DNA of 64,000 nt from Prostheceraeus crozeri. Its lineage: Eukaryota > Platyhelminthes > Polycladida > Euryleptidae. This document shows, piece after piece, positions 12,701 to 25,233 of this stretch (its first letter is position 1; each line of letters starts with the position of its first letter). A program made the position numbers and the translations under genes. The notes under the pieces were generated by a model, which was given only the letters and a program-made list of their open reading frames with translations, was not told the DNA's origin and ran no database searches. The stretch spans positions 124,001-188,000 of the forward strand of contig CAJQUW010001098.1 in NCBI GenBank assembly GCA_907163375.1. Reading direction: 5' to 3'.

Positions 12701-15599
12701 TTTTCCCTACTTTCCCTGATTAAGTGATAAGTACAAAGTCTACAGCCAGAAGCTTTGGCATGGAATATCTCCAGGCAATTCCCTATCCTGTTCATCTACG
12801 TCTATTAAGCTCAATTTAACGGATCCAGAAAGTCTCGTATTGTCGGCAAACACAACACCTTGCATCATTTTAGCATCGATCATCGATCATCTTAGCAACA
12901 TTTAACCGAACTCTCGCTTCCATCGCCATTCAGATACATGATAACAACAGATAGACGCAATATGAATGACTTATTGTGTGAAACTCACATTTTCGGTCTC
13001 ATTTCCTAAAGAAATTCTCTTGGTAGCTGGACTATGATGACACAAATGCCTGCCATACGATTCTAGAGGCCTTTTGTACAAAATACATTGGAAATGCATT
13101 GACACAGCAAAAAACAAAAAAATTAAAAAAAAAATAGAGGAACAGCTAATTCAGCTGCAAGATTAATCGCAATATTCATTACGTGGTTAACATTACTGGT
13201 TTGCACATATTTGAACCATTTGACAACGAACTTCCTTCCTTCGAAATTTCAAAATATATTTGACAGAAGACGAACTGCAACGAGGTTTTGATTTGACATC
13301 AATGCGCACAGAGTTATGTTTCAATATGTTCCATAAAGATTGTCAGTGAAGCTATGAAGCAAGAAAACATAATGATCTAAAGTAGTATTATTTGCTTAAG
13401 CCAACAAATATAATGTGTCGCCGCTAATGAAATGAAGCAGCTAAATTCACTCAATGATAGGCATCAGTTTTTTCTATTCAAGGTAGATGTACGTGTAGAC
13501 TTTCATGCTGTTTATTTTAGTCACCATTGTTGCCTGATATGAAACATTATCAAGCAGTCAGGTGACTTTTTAATGACACCTCGCGGCATTCTTATCAGTG
13601 ACCTGATAACGTTTGCTAATAGCTCTCTTACATTAACAGTTAATTGACAGTCTTACAAATTGGATGCATCAGCATTTGGATAATAAGGATGCTGTGCTTT
13701 TGCATCAACTCTAAGTAAATGAGCAGGAACTATTGCGATGTTGATTAAAAATCGAAGGAAGGATTCGCTCCACATAACTTTCATTGCATTTCAGAAAAAA
13801 TCCTTCATTAAGTCTCTACCTTTTTTACAATGTGATTATAAGTGAAAGCCACATTCAACTTATATGAGCACTACATGGTTTGCACATGACACGCGTTATA
13901 ATGTCTTGCTGTAAAACATTACGGTGCTTTAAAACATGTTCTCCTTTTTATCATTTTTGTCATGAAATGACAAGCAATATGAGATTGACTTATGCAAATC
14001 AATGCATGTTGGTTTGAAAACATAGTACCAGTTTTTACTGATGTTCAGATGGGTTTGATCTAGACTAATCGCATACGATGAAGGGTTCAATATTCACATA
14101 GAGAACAACGTAGGACACAATTGCCACATGCCGTATTTTTCTACATGGTTTCTCTTACATACGGTAGCTGTATTATTTAAGAGACAAAAAGAATAGCTTT
14201 AAATATCTGATCTTTTAGACTTAGTTTTAAAGTCATGTATTGCACAACGCTTCAAAGCATTTCGCTTTCATTGATGGGCTTCAATAATGTATTTTAACAT
14301 GCATTTAAACTACATCAGTCTTTAAACCTTAATTGAGATCCCACTAATAGATAAATATGACATTGACTTGCTGATAGACTCCTCGATGCTACATTCACAT
14401 CGAGACCAGATCAAGACAAGCCTAAGCGTAAGTTCCTAATGGTTCAGCTGCTGCCGGACGTCGGAAGATATACGCAGAATAAGGAAAACATACGAAATGC
14501 GAATGGCAAGTTATCAACAATACAGACATTCTATTTCACACATCAAAGGAGTTTTTGGAGCTACTAATTCCTCTAGTACTTAGTTCAATTGGAAATATAC
14601 AAAACAAAAATGGAGAACCAAAAAGACATTATTGTTGTCTTTTTGTTGCAAGGTATTCTAAAGAAATTAAGTATTTTTAATCTGACATATGACTTAAGAG
14701 AATGTAACCATAGCTTTGTAAGCACAATCATTTAGCCAGATTGGGTATCTCGGGGTTGCGATCCCAAATTCTGAGAGATTCCGGACACCTATTATGAAAA
14801 AAACTATAAATAAACTATCTCTGTAAAACAAAGCAGTGACACAGTTTCTAGCATCCGTGTTGCATAAAGTCAATATCTTACAAGTCTAATAATGCTACTC
14901 ACCTGCATGAAGGGTGTGCGAAAGTCATCTCATCATTCACGCATTGATAACCAGCACACTAATCCAGCTCATCTTCGTAACTCAATGTTAGGAATGGCAG
15001 AATTAATATATTCACACGTTCAATAAGCACCTGGTAGATCCAAATAACATTCATACGAATGGTGCACAACAAGCATCAATATTCGAAATGCTTTGTATTT
15101 ATATCAAAATGGCAGTTTCATCCTCCCTAATATTTTCCACTTTCGTCCATGCACAATCGCGCATGCTGACACCACTTTGAAAAACAGATCAGAAAAGATT
15201 TACTATTACTTGTTGAATGAGTTCCGTATCAGACAGAATCTTGAGGAGATCAAACAGAAAATAATCAAATTAAACAATTTTAGAAATCTAAATTACAGAC
15301 TGTAATTGCGATGATTTAGAGATAAACAAACAGAATATGAAACAACGATAAAAATGTAAGTAAGAAAAGTAAAGGAACGCAAAAAGTAAACTTTTCTTAA
15401 TGGTTACAAAGGAAATTGGAAAGACTTATATACATGTGCGTACGCTACAAGTGGAAATTATCCGACTAGGCGTAATATAATTGGGTTGTTAGTAAGATAT
15501 CGGAATAATATTCACGCTTTTGACACAGAACTCCTGTAAGCATCCAGATCCCTTCATGATTAATTTCCGAAAAGTACCCATTTAAGTTGCAAAACCTAC

Positions 15600-15678
15600 C
15601 TCTATCTGTAATTGACGTCACAAAACTGGTACATGACAGGAATATCACCGCCATCGATAAGGTAGCTCTCCAATCCAT
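15600..15678 (-). CDS. Signal-peptide exon of the CUB/LDLa protein
   Basis: The 79-nt coding part of the first exon holds 26 codons plus one base. It starts at the ATG at 15678 (MDWRATL), followed by a hydrophobic core (MAVIFLSC) and a small-residue cleavage region (FVTS). This is a standard secretory signal. It ends in phase 1 at a GTAGGT donor, which is the phase the CUB-like exon needs; the joined codon would be valine. TTTTCAG immediately precedes the ATG, so a 5' UTR intron may end exactly at the start codon. An in-frame upstream Met exists but would bury the signal peptide, so I prefer 15678. Confidence 0.7.
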
Positions 15679-17200
15679 CTGAAAATTACCATGCGTGTTC
15701 AGAGAGTACAAATAAACACGCTTACACAAACACATTCATTGGACAGCAGCGGAGATGCATTCATTATTCTTCACTTTTTCATGCATTTTAAATGAATTGG
15801 AAATGAAGAAATTAGATAACATGATGTGGATTAAATTCAAATCAAAACTATGTATCTACCGGCACATGCTTATTCATTGTGTGTCACTCTGCTTGTAAAT
15901 GCATGCAAGACGAGATATTGAAGTTTAATTAGTTAATAGCATCATTTTGAGACAAGTCAGTTGAAGACAGAAATATAATATTGATTATATAATTATAATC
16001 ACTGAATGATGTCTACTTTTCGGCAAATGTGAGAAGCACAAAAATCATAAAATTCAAATAAAACAAATAGTTGTAGAACTTCTACTCGTACTTATAGGCC
16101 GCATATTTATATGAACCTATGTAAGAAACACCATCTAAAGGTGTAGAAAAAGGAAGTCGCATTAAAAATTAAATGGGAAATTAATAAAGAGAAAATCATC
16201 ACCGCACCTAAATTGAAATTAAATTCTGAAAAGCTCGCCTCATATGACAGATACTTGCTAGTTTATCTCCCGCTGTCGACAAATTTCGATTTCGCCTCTG
16301 ACTTGTCAGAATTGTACTTGGTCAAAATGATGAGAGAGATGCAGGACACGACGGTCTTGGCGGTGAAATCAGGTGTCCTAATGCCGCCGCAAGGGGCGAA
16401 GCTTTTAATGAGCTGAGGATGATCCGGTGAATAACATAAAATTGGTGCGACGCATGTTTCATCACTTATCGTCAACTATCTATTGGTGAGCATGAAAATT
16501 CTCAGATAGGGTCTATAATGTTAGAAAACATTGTGCCATACTTGCAATAAAAGCTTGAGAGTAGAGGACGACCCTAAATTCACTCACCAGTAAATGCAAG
16601 GTACAGCGTCGAAGAGGAAAATGAAAGGAAATGTCAAGGTGATAAAGCAGAACAACTGCGTCATTATAAGTATTGAAAAAATAGCATATGTAGCTACATA
16701 ACCGCATAACCAATAAAAGAAAAACAGAACTGGTCCTATTTAAAAGACGATCGAATGTTTAGCTATAGAAAAGCGAGGAAGTAAAAATAGTACAACTCCT
16801 TATAAGTGCATGAGTAGTATGACTATAAACATAATAGATTGGGTGAAATAAGCTAACTTTCTCACTTGAGACGAGTGCGTGCACGTAACACGCAAGGGTC
16901 ACTTCAAATTGTCGAGCTTAGGATGATGAGGACTTCTGTCTGCTCAACACATTTGAACATACGCAAATCATGTACACCAGTCACATGCAACATCAGCTAT
17001 CAATCAGTGTTTGAGAGAAAGGGCAACATAACTTTCCCTTTCGTATACGTGTATAGAACCTGCGGCCTCAAAGCGCTGAAAGGGTGAAAACGGAGTCGCA
17101 ATGAGGCTTTGTCGTCTGAAGCTTATGCTTCTTTGGGTTCTACCTTATCGGAAAGGTTTATTGTCGGCGGTTAGTGACAGGTCGAAAATAGGCGGCAAAA
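15679..17200. other. Upstream region of the CUB/LDLa gene, no other gene seen
   Basis: AT-rich, with only short open frames. The promoter of the minus-strand gene should lie here or beyond a 5' UTR intron. I see no convincing TATA box at the right distance. Confidence 0.4.
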
Positions 17201-17337
17201 TTCCACTGCCACGGCATGCGTGGCATGGGTAGCTTTACTGAGAGGTTTAGGCCGTGTAACTGTATCCGGTTCCCCTGTGGCCTACCTGACTTGTACACTC
17301 TGTTACAGCAAAGGAGTTCCCATTTGGGTTTCTTCGT

Positions 17338-18478
17338 AGCTCAGAGGATCCAAGGAATGAGTATCTTGCCTTCATTGTGCCGATACAGAGAACCACTCTC
17401 CCTTTACTTTTCCTATACAGCTTTTCATCAATCAATGGGGATATTTTCAACGTTCTTTCTGATAAGATCGATTCTCTTCTACAGGAGTATCCCAGCGCTG
17501 AGGCTGCCGTTTTTGATGATTTCAACATGTAAATGTTGACAGGTTTGTGCATTCACGCACCACTTATCTCTCAGGTCAGGCTTCTTACTTCACCCCTCGG
17601 CATATCTAGTCACTGTCTTATCACAGTTTCTGGAAAGCAGACTTGCTCCACTCTGTCTGCGCCTTTCCATAAGACAGTTCATCAATTCTCCAAAGCAGAC
17701 TGGTATGGCTTTCGCACTTGTGTTGCTTTACACAGTCTCTCCAACGGATACTATTTTGGTAGAAGCAGCTCTGCAGCAAATGAATGCATGACCAAACCTA
17801 GGATCTTTTCCAAAAGCACAAACAGAGCAGGTGATGTGAGCAATCATGTGCGTTTAGAATGCGCACGCACTGTGAGTCACTCGAAAAGCTATTCTGTTCG
17901 CACGGCACAGCTTTATAATCAGCTTCCCCAGACCATTTTCCTGACCAACACAATCTCCATACTTTCAAGAAGCGTCCGAACAGGTTCCTGATGGGGAAGC
18001 TTAATCAGATAAAAAGATCTGCTATTCTTCTTTCATCCATCTTAAATACTTTTTTCATGAAGTAACCTTTAGCTTCGTTCATTGTTCGTGGCTGTGCTAG
18101 GGGTGAAAATTCTGTAAAAAAACTCGTCTATCAACGGAATGTCTGATAACGTTGACTAGCTAAACAATATCAAATTTTCCGATTCAGTTTTCTGAGCTCA
18201 TTTGCTGAGGAGAGAATATCAATTTAATTTCAGCCACGGTCTATAAAGTATGTTGAATGTTCATGTAAAGCTGAATAATTCTAATTCTAATGAATAATAA
18301 TAATTCTAATGAATAAGATTAATTCGTTCTCAGTGCACTTTGCATCCGCCATTCGCAAAAACTGAACGCTTTCGTTGTTCATTTACAAAATTTTGTATTC
18401 TATGATCTTGCACTTTTGTAATGCGTTCACCGACTGTAACCATGTGAAGCAATAAAGATCTTATTATTATTATTATTA
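17338..18478 (+). mobile_element. Internally deleted non-LTR retrotransposon (CR1/L2-like)
   Basis: From 17338 a frame reads as an AP-endonuclease segment with a Y-S-F-S-S-like strand and AVFDDFN near 17505-17528, corresponding to the catalytic G-D-F-N. A stop follows, and after a frameshift the segment SPLG.SSHCLITVSG gives the S-D-H region of the same domain. The reverse transcriptase palm is missing. At 17860-17960 a SHSKSYSVR..LYNQLPQ segment matches the usual C-terminal region (S-x-R-x-x-x-L-W-N-x-L-P), again followed by a frameshift. The 3' end has AATAAAGATC and a (TTA)n tail at 18465-18478, as expected for this LINE type. The element is dead. Confidence 0.75.
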
Positions 18479-18480
18479 AT

Positions 18481-18955
18481 AGTAGTTCTACAATGCAGAA
18501 AGTTTGCTACAAACAATTACTTTGCTACTAGTGCATCTCATAAAAAATATCCTCCACTCTTAATCTTGAGACATTTATGTCCATTCATTTATACCCACTG
18601 AATATCTCCCGATTCTGAATTTTTGCAGAATTCGCCCCTACCACAAAATTTTCATAAATTAAGTTTTCCGCTTAAATTAAGTTCACTAAACAATAGCACG
18701 TTTGCTACCATAAACAATCGGCGTTAAATTATGCCAATAAATTGATTGATCTATCGTTCAATTTATGAACAAGTCATCATCAATTTATGATCGTTTGATT
18801 TTCATGTAATACATTCACCTAATTAAACAAAGTAAACATGCATGTTATTAACAAGTATCAAGAAAAACCAAATAAATCCAGTCAATCTTGTAAAGTATTG
18901 AAAATTCTAGCAGATCAGTTCAGTTTGGGGATTTTATAGGAACACCCAGGTTTAT
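18481..18955. other. No gene recognised
   Basis: AT-rich DNA between the LINE tail and the decayed hAT transposase. It has no coding or RNA signature. Confidence 0.45.
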
Positions 18956-18959
18956 CGGT

Positions 18960-19780
18960 TACTTTTCTTTTCATAAGTTCTCGAAAAACTTTGTCACTGG
19001 CCTTCTGCTTCCGCTCATCCACCCATTTTTTGCTCATTCTTCAAAGAATCGATCTCGGCATACATTTCAATCAGATGCTTCAGTGATCCTCCTCTACTTT
19101 TAGCTTTTTTTCTAGTCCATCCAACTGCAATTTTAGATTCTTAATTTCCCTTTCTTTCTCTAAATCGAGAAGACGCTTATCCGACCTTTTTGCCTCTTCG
19201 AATGAAAACCAAAGCCCTGACAGTTTCTTTTCTGAGGTTAGATCTCTTCTTCGTCATTATGTCAGGCAACATATTAAACAGCCGCACCACATCTGCATTT
19301 GCGTGTGAAATCGTCGCTCGTGCCAATTTCACCATTGTGGGGAAGTTCCTCTCAGAATCGATCTTCCAAAACGCAACTACATCCAAACAGTCCGTGTCAT
19401 CCGTGCTAGCCGAACGTAGTCGGAGTAGAGCCTCAGCTTCCAATCAAGTTCTTTCATCAGGACTGATGACACAGCAACAGATCAGCAGCAGAATTGACCC
19501 AATGCTCAATGTCAGGACTCGCTTGCTTGTGTGGCGCTAGAAGCTTGCATGAGGTAATGAAGTCATTTCCGAGTGGCAAGTGATCCAAAAGTTTAGCGAT
19601 GCCTTTCTCGAAGAAAGCTTGTACTTGTTTCAGGACGGTGGACTGATCGCTAGCTTAAAGAGCATTAAACGATTTCCGATCATCCGATCCCAATGAGATG
19701 TTGTATGGACCTAACCAAATGGTTTCATCTTTTACATCGATCTTCCTAGCAGGTTTCGATAGTCTGGTCGGCTTAACAAA
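18960..19780 (-). pseudogene. Decayed hAT transposase, C-terminal half
   Basis: Read on the minus strand from about 19770, one frame gives a segment with FFEKGIAKLLDHLPLGN, of the type found before the hAT dimerisation domain. After a frameshift, 19443-19177 reads DVVAFWK, RNFPTMVKLARATISHANAD and KKRSNLRKETVRALVF, the signature of the hAT C-terminal dimerisation domain. Below 19180, after another frame change, the strand encodes a lysine/glutamate-rich coiled-coil segment (DLEKEREIK). Several stops and frameshifts show it is a pseudogene. Family A repeat at 20180-20410 and a short readable stretch at 20650-20830 on the same strand may be further 5' parts of the same element. Confidence 0.65.
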
Positions 19781-20179
19781 TCAACGAAGCCACTTTTCGA
19801 GAAGATTTATCATGGGAGTACTTTCCCGAAATTATATGCTTGACAGCAACAATAAAATCGTTAATATAGTCAATAACAAATTTAAGACCAAAAAAAATAA
19901 TGCTATGTTTACGATGAAAAGCTTCAGATTCGCGCCTCTATCTCAAAATTTGTTCATTCGCACCTACAATGCCCATGTTCGATGTTTTCTCTGATTAAGC
20001 GAAAAAGCACTAAGCTCAGAGTCAAAATTTTTGACAATAAATGTGTTCAGGTCATTTCCTATCATGCTCATCCACGGCCCTGTATATGAAACTATATCAC
20101 ATGTGCACATCATGGAAAATCATGGATTTAGAAGTATTTTTAGCTGAATAAGTGAAAATTCATTTTATCCAAAGCTTAA

Positions 20180-20410
20180 ATTTATTCAAACCAAAAATTG
20201 AAGTCTGCGTCCCATTGGGTTAACAAATGTTTTTCTTTTATCGTGTCTGACAAGAGGAGGAACCAGGTACAGCTCGGCAGACAATCAGATTCGTAGTAGG
20301 CATCGGTTTCATCATTCTGTGAAAGTTTCATTTTCGGACTCGTTACCTGTTGAAACTCGTTCTGGCTGCCGGACTAAAATGCCTTATGAACACTGTCGCT
20401 CCACCGCCAA
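20180..20410 (-). repeat. Dispersed repeat family A, copy 3
   Basis: Aligned by eye with 60-330 and the reverse complement of 12495-12700. On the minus strand a readable frame gives DAYYESDCLPSCTWFLLLSD, conserved in part in copies 1 and 2. Its position next to a hAT transposase remnant of the same orientation suggests one decayed element. Confidence 0.5.
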
Positions 20411-20930
20411 GTCTCTCCGTAATGTGGATTGCCTCTTCAACCAAATGTTGTGAAAATCTCTCCAGCTGCTTTCAAGGCTCATTGCTTGTAACAACTTCAT
20501 CCAGATAACTATTGATAAACCATGGAGCCGCAGGTCATTCATTCATCTCTTTAAATTTAGTACCAGTCCTCAGTAACGCTTTTCCTATTTAAAGAAATGT
20601 CCGATACATCAATCATGATTAACTTATGCTGCAGCTCTTCGGGCATGACCCAAACTCTTTAAGCATTAGTTCTTTTGCATATATCAGCGAGCATATAATC
20701 AATCAGGGATGAAATATTGCCGGAATGAAAAGTGCACTTCCTCTTGTTCTTGCACGAGTTGGCAACGACCAACATACGGCACTGCCTATGCTGAAACCAA
20801 AAATAAGAATCCTTTCAAATCCATGCACATTAGCCCCATCTGACCGTAAAGGTCGGCGCCGACAATCGAAAAATTTGTCCGAAAAAAGCCTCCTCTGAGA
20901 GATCGACAAGTTGTAGAACTCCTCTTTCTC

Positions 20931-23900
20931 TGATTCAGACCGTCCAGTTACGAGTGCACAAATAGATCATGACACGTCTCATCTACCACCTAAATTTTAA
21001 TTCAATAACCATAATTCCTGCACTTTTCTCCATAAAACTAATAATTCATCAATCAGCTCTAACCTTATCAAATCTCCTACTCCTCTAATGTTTTCCTCTA
21101 CATGCCATCAAAACGTGAATCTTATACATTTTGCTCGAATAAATCTACCCGAAATGTATCTCCTGCTCGCAACAATCTTATAGACAACAGATGTCAAGAA
21201 ACTCTTCCTCAATTTGTCAATCACCTCTATACTCCTCCCAACCCTTAAACCAACATTTCAAGTTCCGAACATTTCGAGTTCCAGCCTTGGACGCATCCGG
21301 TCGAACAAGTTTATCGTCATATGTCAATACTACGTCTCGTCCACAAGAGTAATGTTTGGGACATCTGACACATGTGGATCTCCAAGTCGCTAGAATAAGA
21401 TATGATAGAATCGCAGCACGACTACACACGGAAGGTGCATACAGGCTAAATGGATGTGAAGCTTCAACATTTCTTTATTTGACCGCTGATTAAAAACGGC
21501 ACAGATGCATCGTTCAAAAAGAGCTAGCAAATTTTAATTGCCTAATATGGAGTAATAAAATAGAAAAATTTAATTATGATGTCAGAAAAGCCGTATGTTC
21601 TTACTTACAATGCTTACGTTCATGTAGACCCATGCTCGAAAACTGATTCGTTATGTATGGCGAACGAGAGGTGCCCCAAAACAGCACCCTCTCCTCTACT
21701 GTACATTAAGATTAAGATGAAAACTGGCCTGTCCACAGCAGGGACCAAAAATGTCAAATGCAAAATATCAGTAGAAAACCGCGACAGAACGTAACATACG
21801 CAAGGTTACAAGTTCTGGATCACTGCAAAGCTAAACAAAGCATGCAAAATGTTGATGCAACTTCTAGAAAAACTTATGTAAGCAACATCTAAAGTAAGTG
21901 TGAAGTAGAATCGAAAAGTCGACTGAGTCAACCAAGGAAACTCTTTAAACTGATGAAGATTGGCAAGAGTAAAAGCTGAGAGTACCTACCTACTTCGATA
22001 AAAACAAGAAACTTTTCTGATGGTTCTGCCGCGTCAAAGCACTGCATTGGAACAGAAACAACAGAATGAAGAACCGGAAACATGGAAGATTTCTTTAATC
22101 CTGCACGACTGAGAGCGATCCACGTGGATATTATAAATCCTTGCAAATATTCTTGAATAATTTAAATTAACACCACATTAGCGAGTGTTCGTGCCATTAA
22201 CAGTATCCCATCCAAATATTAGATGTACAAAAATAGAAAATTTATATGCAGCAGCGTGTAGATTAAGTTGGAGATACTTCTTTGACTTATGATATGTTGG
22301 AATTCAACTTTCCTACTTAACTTCCTATCGAACTCAGCTGTTTTCGTCACTGTAGCGATGCAATAAATCACATGATTATTACATCAGTAGTACTTTAATT
22401 AGCTATTATTGCACGCTGGCGTTTGCATGTGCCACGATGCGTATAACACTTGCTCCGCTTCGGGAAATCAGGTAAAATTTCGTTCATTATTGGATGATGG
22501 CACAGTTGGTATGGCATTGACGAACTGGCGTGCTAAGTTGAAGAAATAGGAGTGACAACCAAGAAATTTCAAGTAGATAAGGAACAGATCTTCTTTTTTG
22601 CGGCATCTATTTTAATTTAAATCTTGCGGATATCTTTGCAGAACAACTGCGAGTGAGAACTCTGAGTCAACTAAATAATTTTTTTTCAAGATATCCCTCT
22701 GAAAACTGTCACTGGTCAGAGATCAGTGTAGGGGGAAAATTTTTGCAGCATTTTTCGGGAAAGTATCATAATCAATTTGTGAGCAAAACCCACTGGAATA
22801 AAAAGAAATAATTCCAAAAAATTGTAAAACAATTCGATAATTTGAAATATTTTCGAGGTCTCGATACTATAGCCAAACAAACCTTATTCAAAAAAATCAA
22901 GATTCATAGCGATTAACCAGAATCTTAATAACGACAGATATCCTTTCAAATTCTTCAAATGCTTTAAGAATTCAAAATTTTTATGTCTCAATTTAAATTT
23001 TTTGATTTCCACCACAGCACACTGATGTCGAACATTGATTGCTGATTAGCAGCCTGTTTTCTACAATGTATAAAACAGAAAATATGAATTTACAGATAAT
23101 CTGAAGACCTATCGATATGAAAATCCAAAAAAATAAATCTAGGATTCTCGAACTCTTATCAATCATCATTATTAATAATGATGATCATTATTATTATTAT
23201 CATAATAATCATTATTATAATTTATAGTCATAATTATAATCGATTAAGGAAGAAGATAGTCAGTCCTTCCTAATTTTCTGCTACCTGTCGACATGTATAA
23301 TTGAATGCGTCAAGTCGCATCAAGTGCCGATGTCAATATGTGCCCTCTATGTACACAGAGCAAAGAGGTTTGACACAGTCTGAGCCGCAGACTGGTCTGC
23401 GACTACTGAAGAATACCACTACTAAGTGATGGAAGTAACAGATCTCGTGCTGAGCGCTCCAGACAGTGAAAAAGCAACTCTTCATACATCAGGAGTTAAT
23501 TAAGGCTCCGAAACAAAACGATTTCAATCAATCTAACATACTACTTCGATTTATATTTTTTTACTAGATATTCAGCAATTCTACAATGAATAATGCAAGA
23601 GAATATAATTTGGACGAATTTGATGACATCAATCAGAGACTATCCGTTTTCTGAAAAATGATGCGGGAATATAAAGAATGCAACCAAATCCAACGGTTGC
23701 AGAAATATATTGAAGAATTTCTCACTTCAAAATAAGTTCAGAAAGGTTTGCTATGTATAGAGTTGCTCCACGTTTTTCGAATTTTCGTAATTCTTCCTGG
23801 AATCAAGCATTAAATCACTATTCATCACACAATAACTAGCATGAAGATGTATGAGCATCATTGATACATAGCATCAATACAGCAGGATGGGACAAAGGTT

Positions 23901-25225
23901 CCATTTTTTCCTCACTAGAGTGCTATAGTAAGTAGTAAGGTGACTATTATCAGACAATAAATACATTAGTGGAACTGTGATTGTAGAAAACAAGATTCTC
24001 CATCTTTATGCAATTCCTTAAAAAGAGTAGAATCGAGTGGCACACACGTGTTCTGACCATGTGAACTGGCTGGTTGCATGATTATGTATGGCTAGGATAA
24101 GACATGTTTACCGTTTGTCGCGACATTTTTTTCACACACCACAGTAAATTTCTATGGGAATCATGTGGGAGTTCCCACACATCGCAGGAGTGCATTAGTT
24201 ATACAACAGCATTCAACATGCTCGTGTAGCACACGATTTATACTACCACATGTTGTCAAGTAAGTATAGTAGGTTCATGCGATAATATATCTCCGTATTG
24301 AAAGCAGATACTGATGAGAATATTAATGCCTGGGCGATAAGGGTTCTATGAGATTGATACCTGTGCCCTTGAAGATCGAGTACGGGGCATTTTTGCATTG
24401 TGTGGTGCTCTTTAAAATTGTGAACAGGGTTATGCAGGTTCTTAGGGGCCCTAAAACCCTGCAATTTTAAAAGGTCACCAATTTCAAAGTAACTAATTTC
24501 TAAAAATTCGCTTGACGCTTTAGCAGAAGATCCCTCTACAAGTAAGTCAGTGATTCCTTCGTCAATCTTGAACAATCATAACTTAACACAAGTAATCAAG
24601 GTGTCGAAATAAGAAATAAATTTCGGTGGGAGTGTTTGACGAAATAGTTATAGTACGGTATTATGGATTGTGAATTGAGTTTTGATTGCTTTGATGCTCT
24701 CCAAACCGTATCTTTCAAAAGTCGCCTACCAAGATAAGCATGAAACAGAAATCTACCGAAAGTTTCGGGAATACAAGGGAGTTACGAAAGAATATTTTGT
24801 ACTATCACTGTTGCAAAAGTGGCTAACTTTCGGCAAATACACCAACGAAAATTGATATCTCGCAGACAATTGCAGAAGAGATAAGGATTTCTTTTCGTGT
24901 TGATGTCACGTTTTCTTTTGCCATGGCAGCTCAACGTTAATGAAATAGCTGTCATAATCTTGTTTAAAAGCCAAACATTGTTCTTAGATATCATTGTTTT
25001 TTATTACACATGTTTGCCATACAAGAGATGAGAGCAAGGGTTGGTTTGAATAATTGCTGGAGTTTTTTTGGTTTTTTTCATGCGGAACTTCGAACGTTTT
25101 TTGCTTTTTTAGCCGTCAATAGTGCAGTATATACCCTATTGTAAAACTCAACTCAATCCACGAGCCATCGGTAGGTGGATGTGCTTGGAAATCCGGCAAC
25201 TCACCTTAGTGCATGAATCACAAGC
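20931..25225. other. Intergenic, no gene recognised
   Basis: AT-rich with short open frames only. An ATT/AT microsatellite lies at 23162-23245. The longest frame (24243-24575, minus, 110 codons) has no recognised domain and no splice or promoter support. Confidence 0.45.
23162..23245. repeat. ATT-rich microsatellite
   Basis: Run of ATT, ATTATT and ATAATT words that is partly palindromic. Simple-sequence DNA. Confidence 0.8.
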
Positions 25226-25233
25226 ACGAATTG

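Larger units (their letters stand above)
10078..15599 (-). other. Large intron of the CUB/LDLa gene
   Basis: About 5.5 kb separate the signal-peptide exon donor (GTAGGT, 15599-15594) from the CUB-like exon acceptor. The interval holds a hAT transposase remnant (11586-11840, +) and dispersed repeat family A (12495-12700). Additional small exons cannot be excluded; the open frame at 12129-12338 (-) has plausible splice-like edges but no recognisable domain. Confidence 0.55.
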
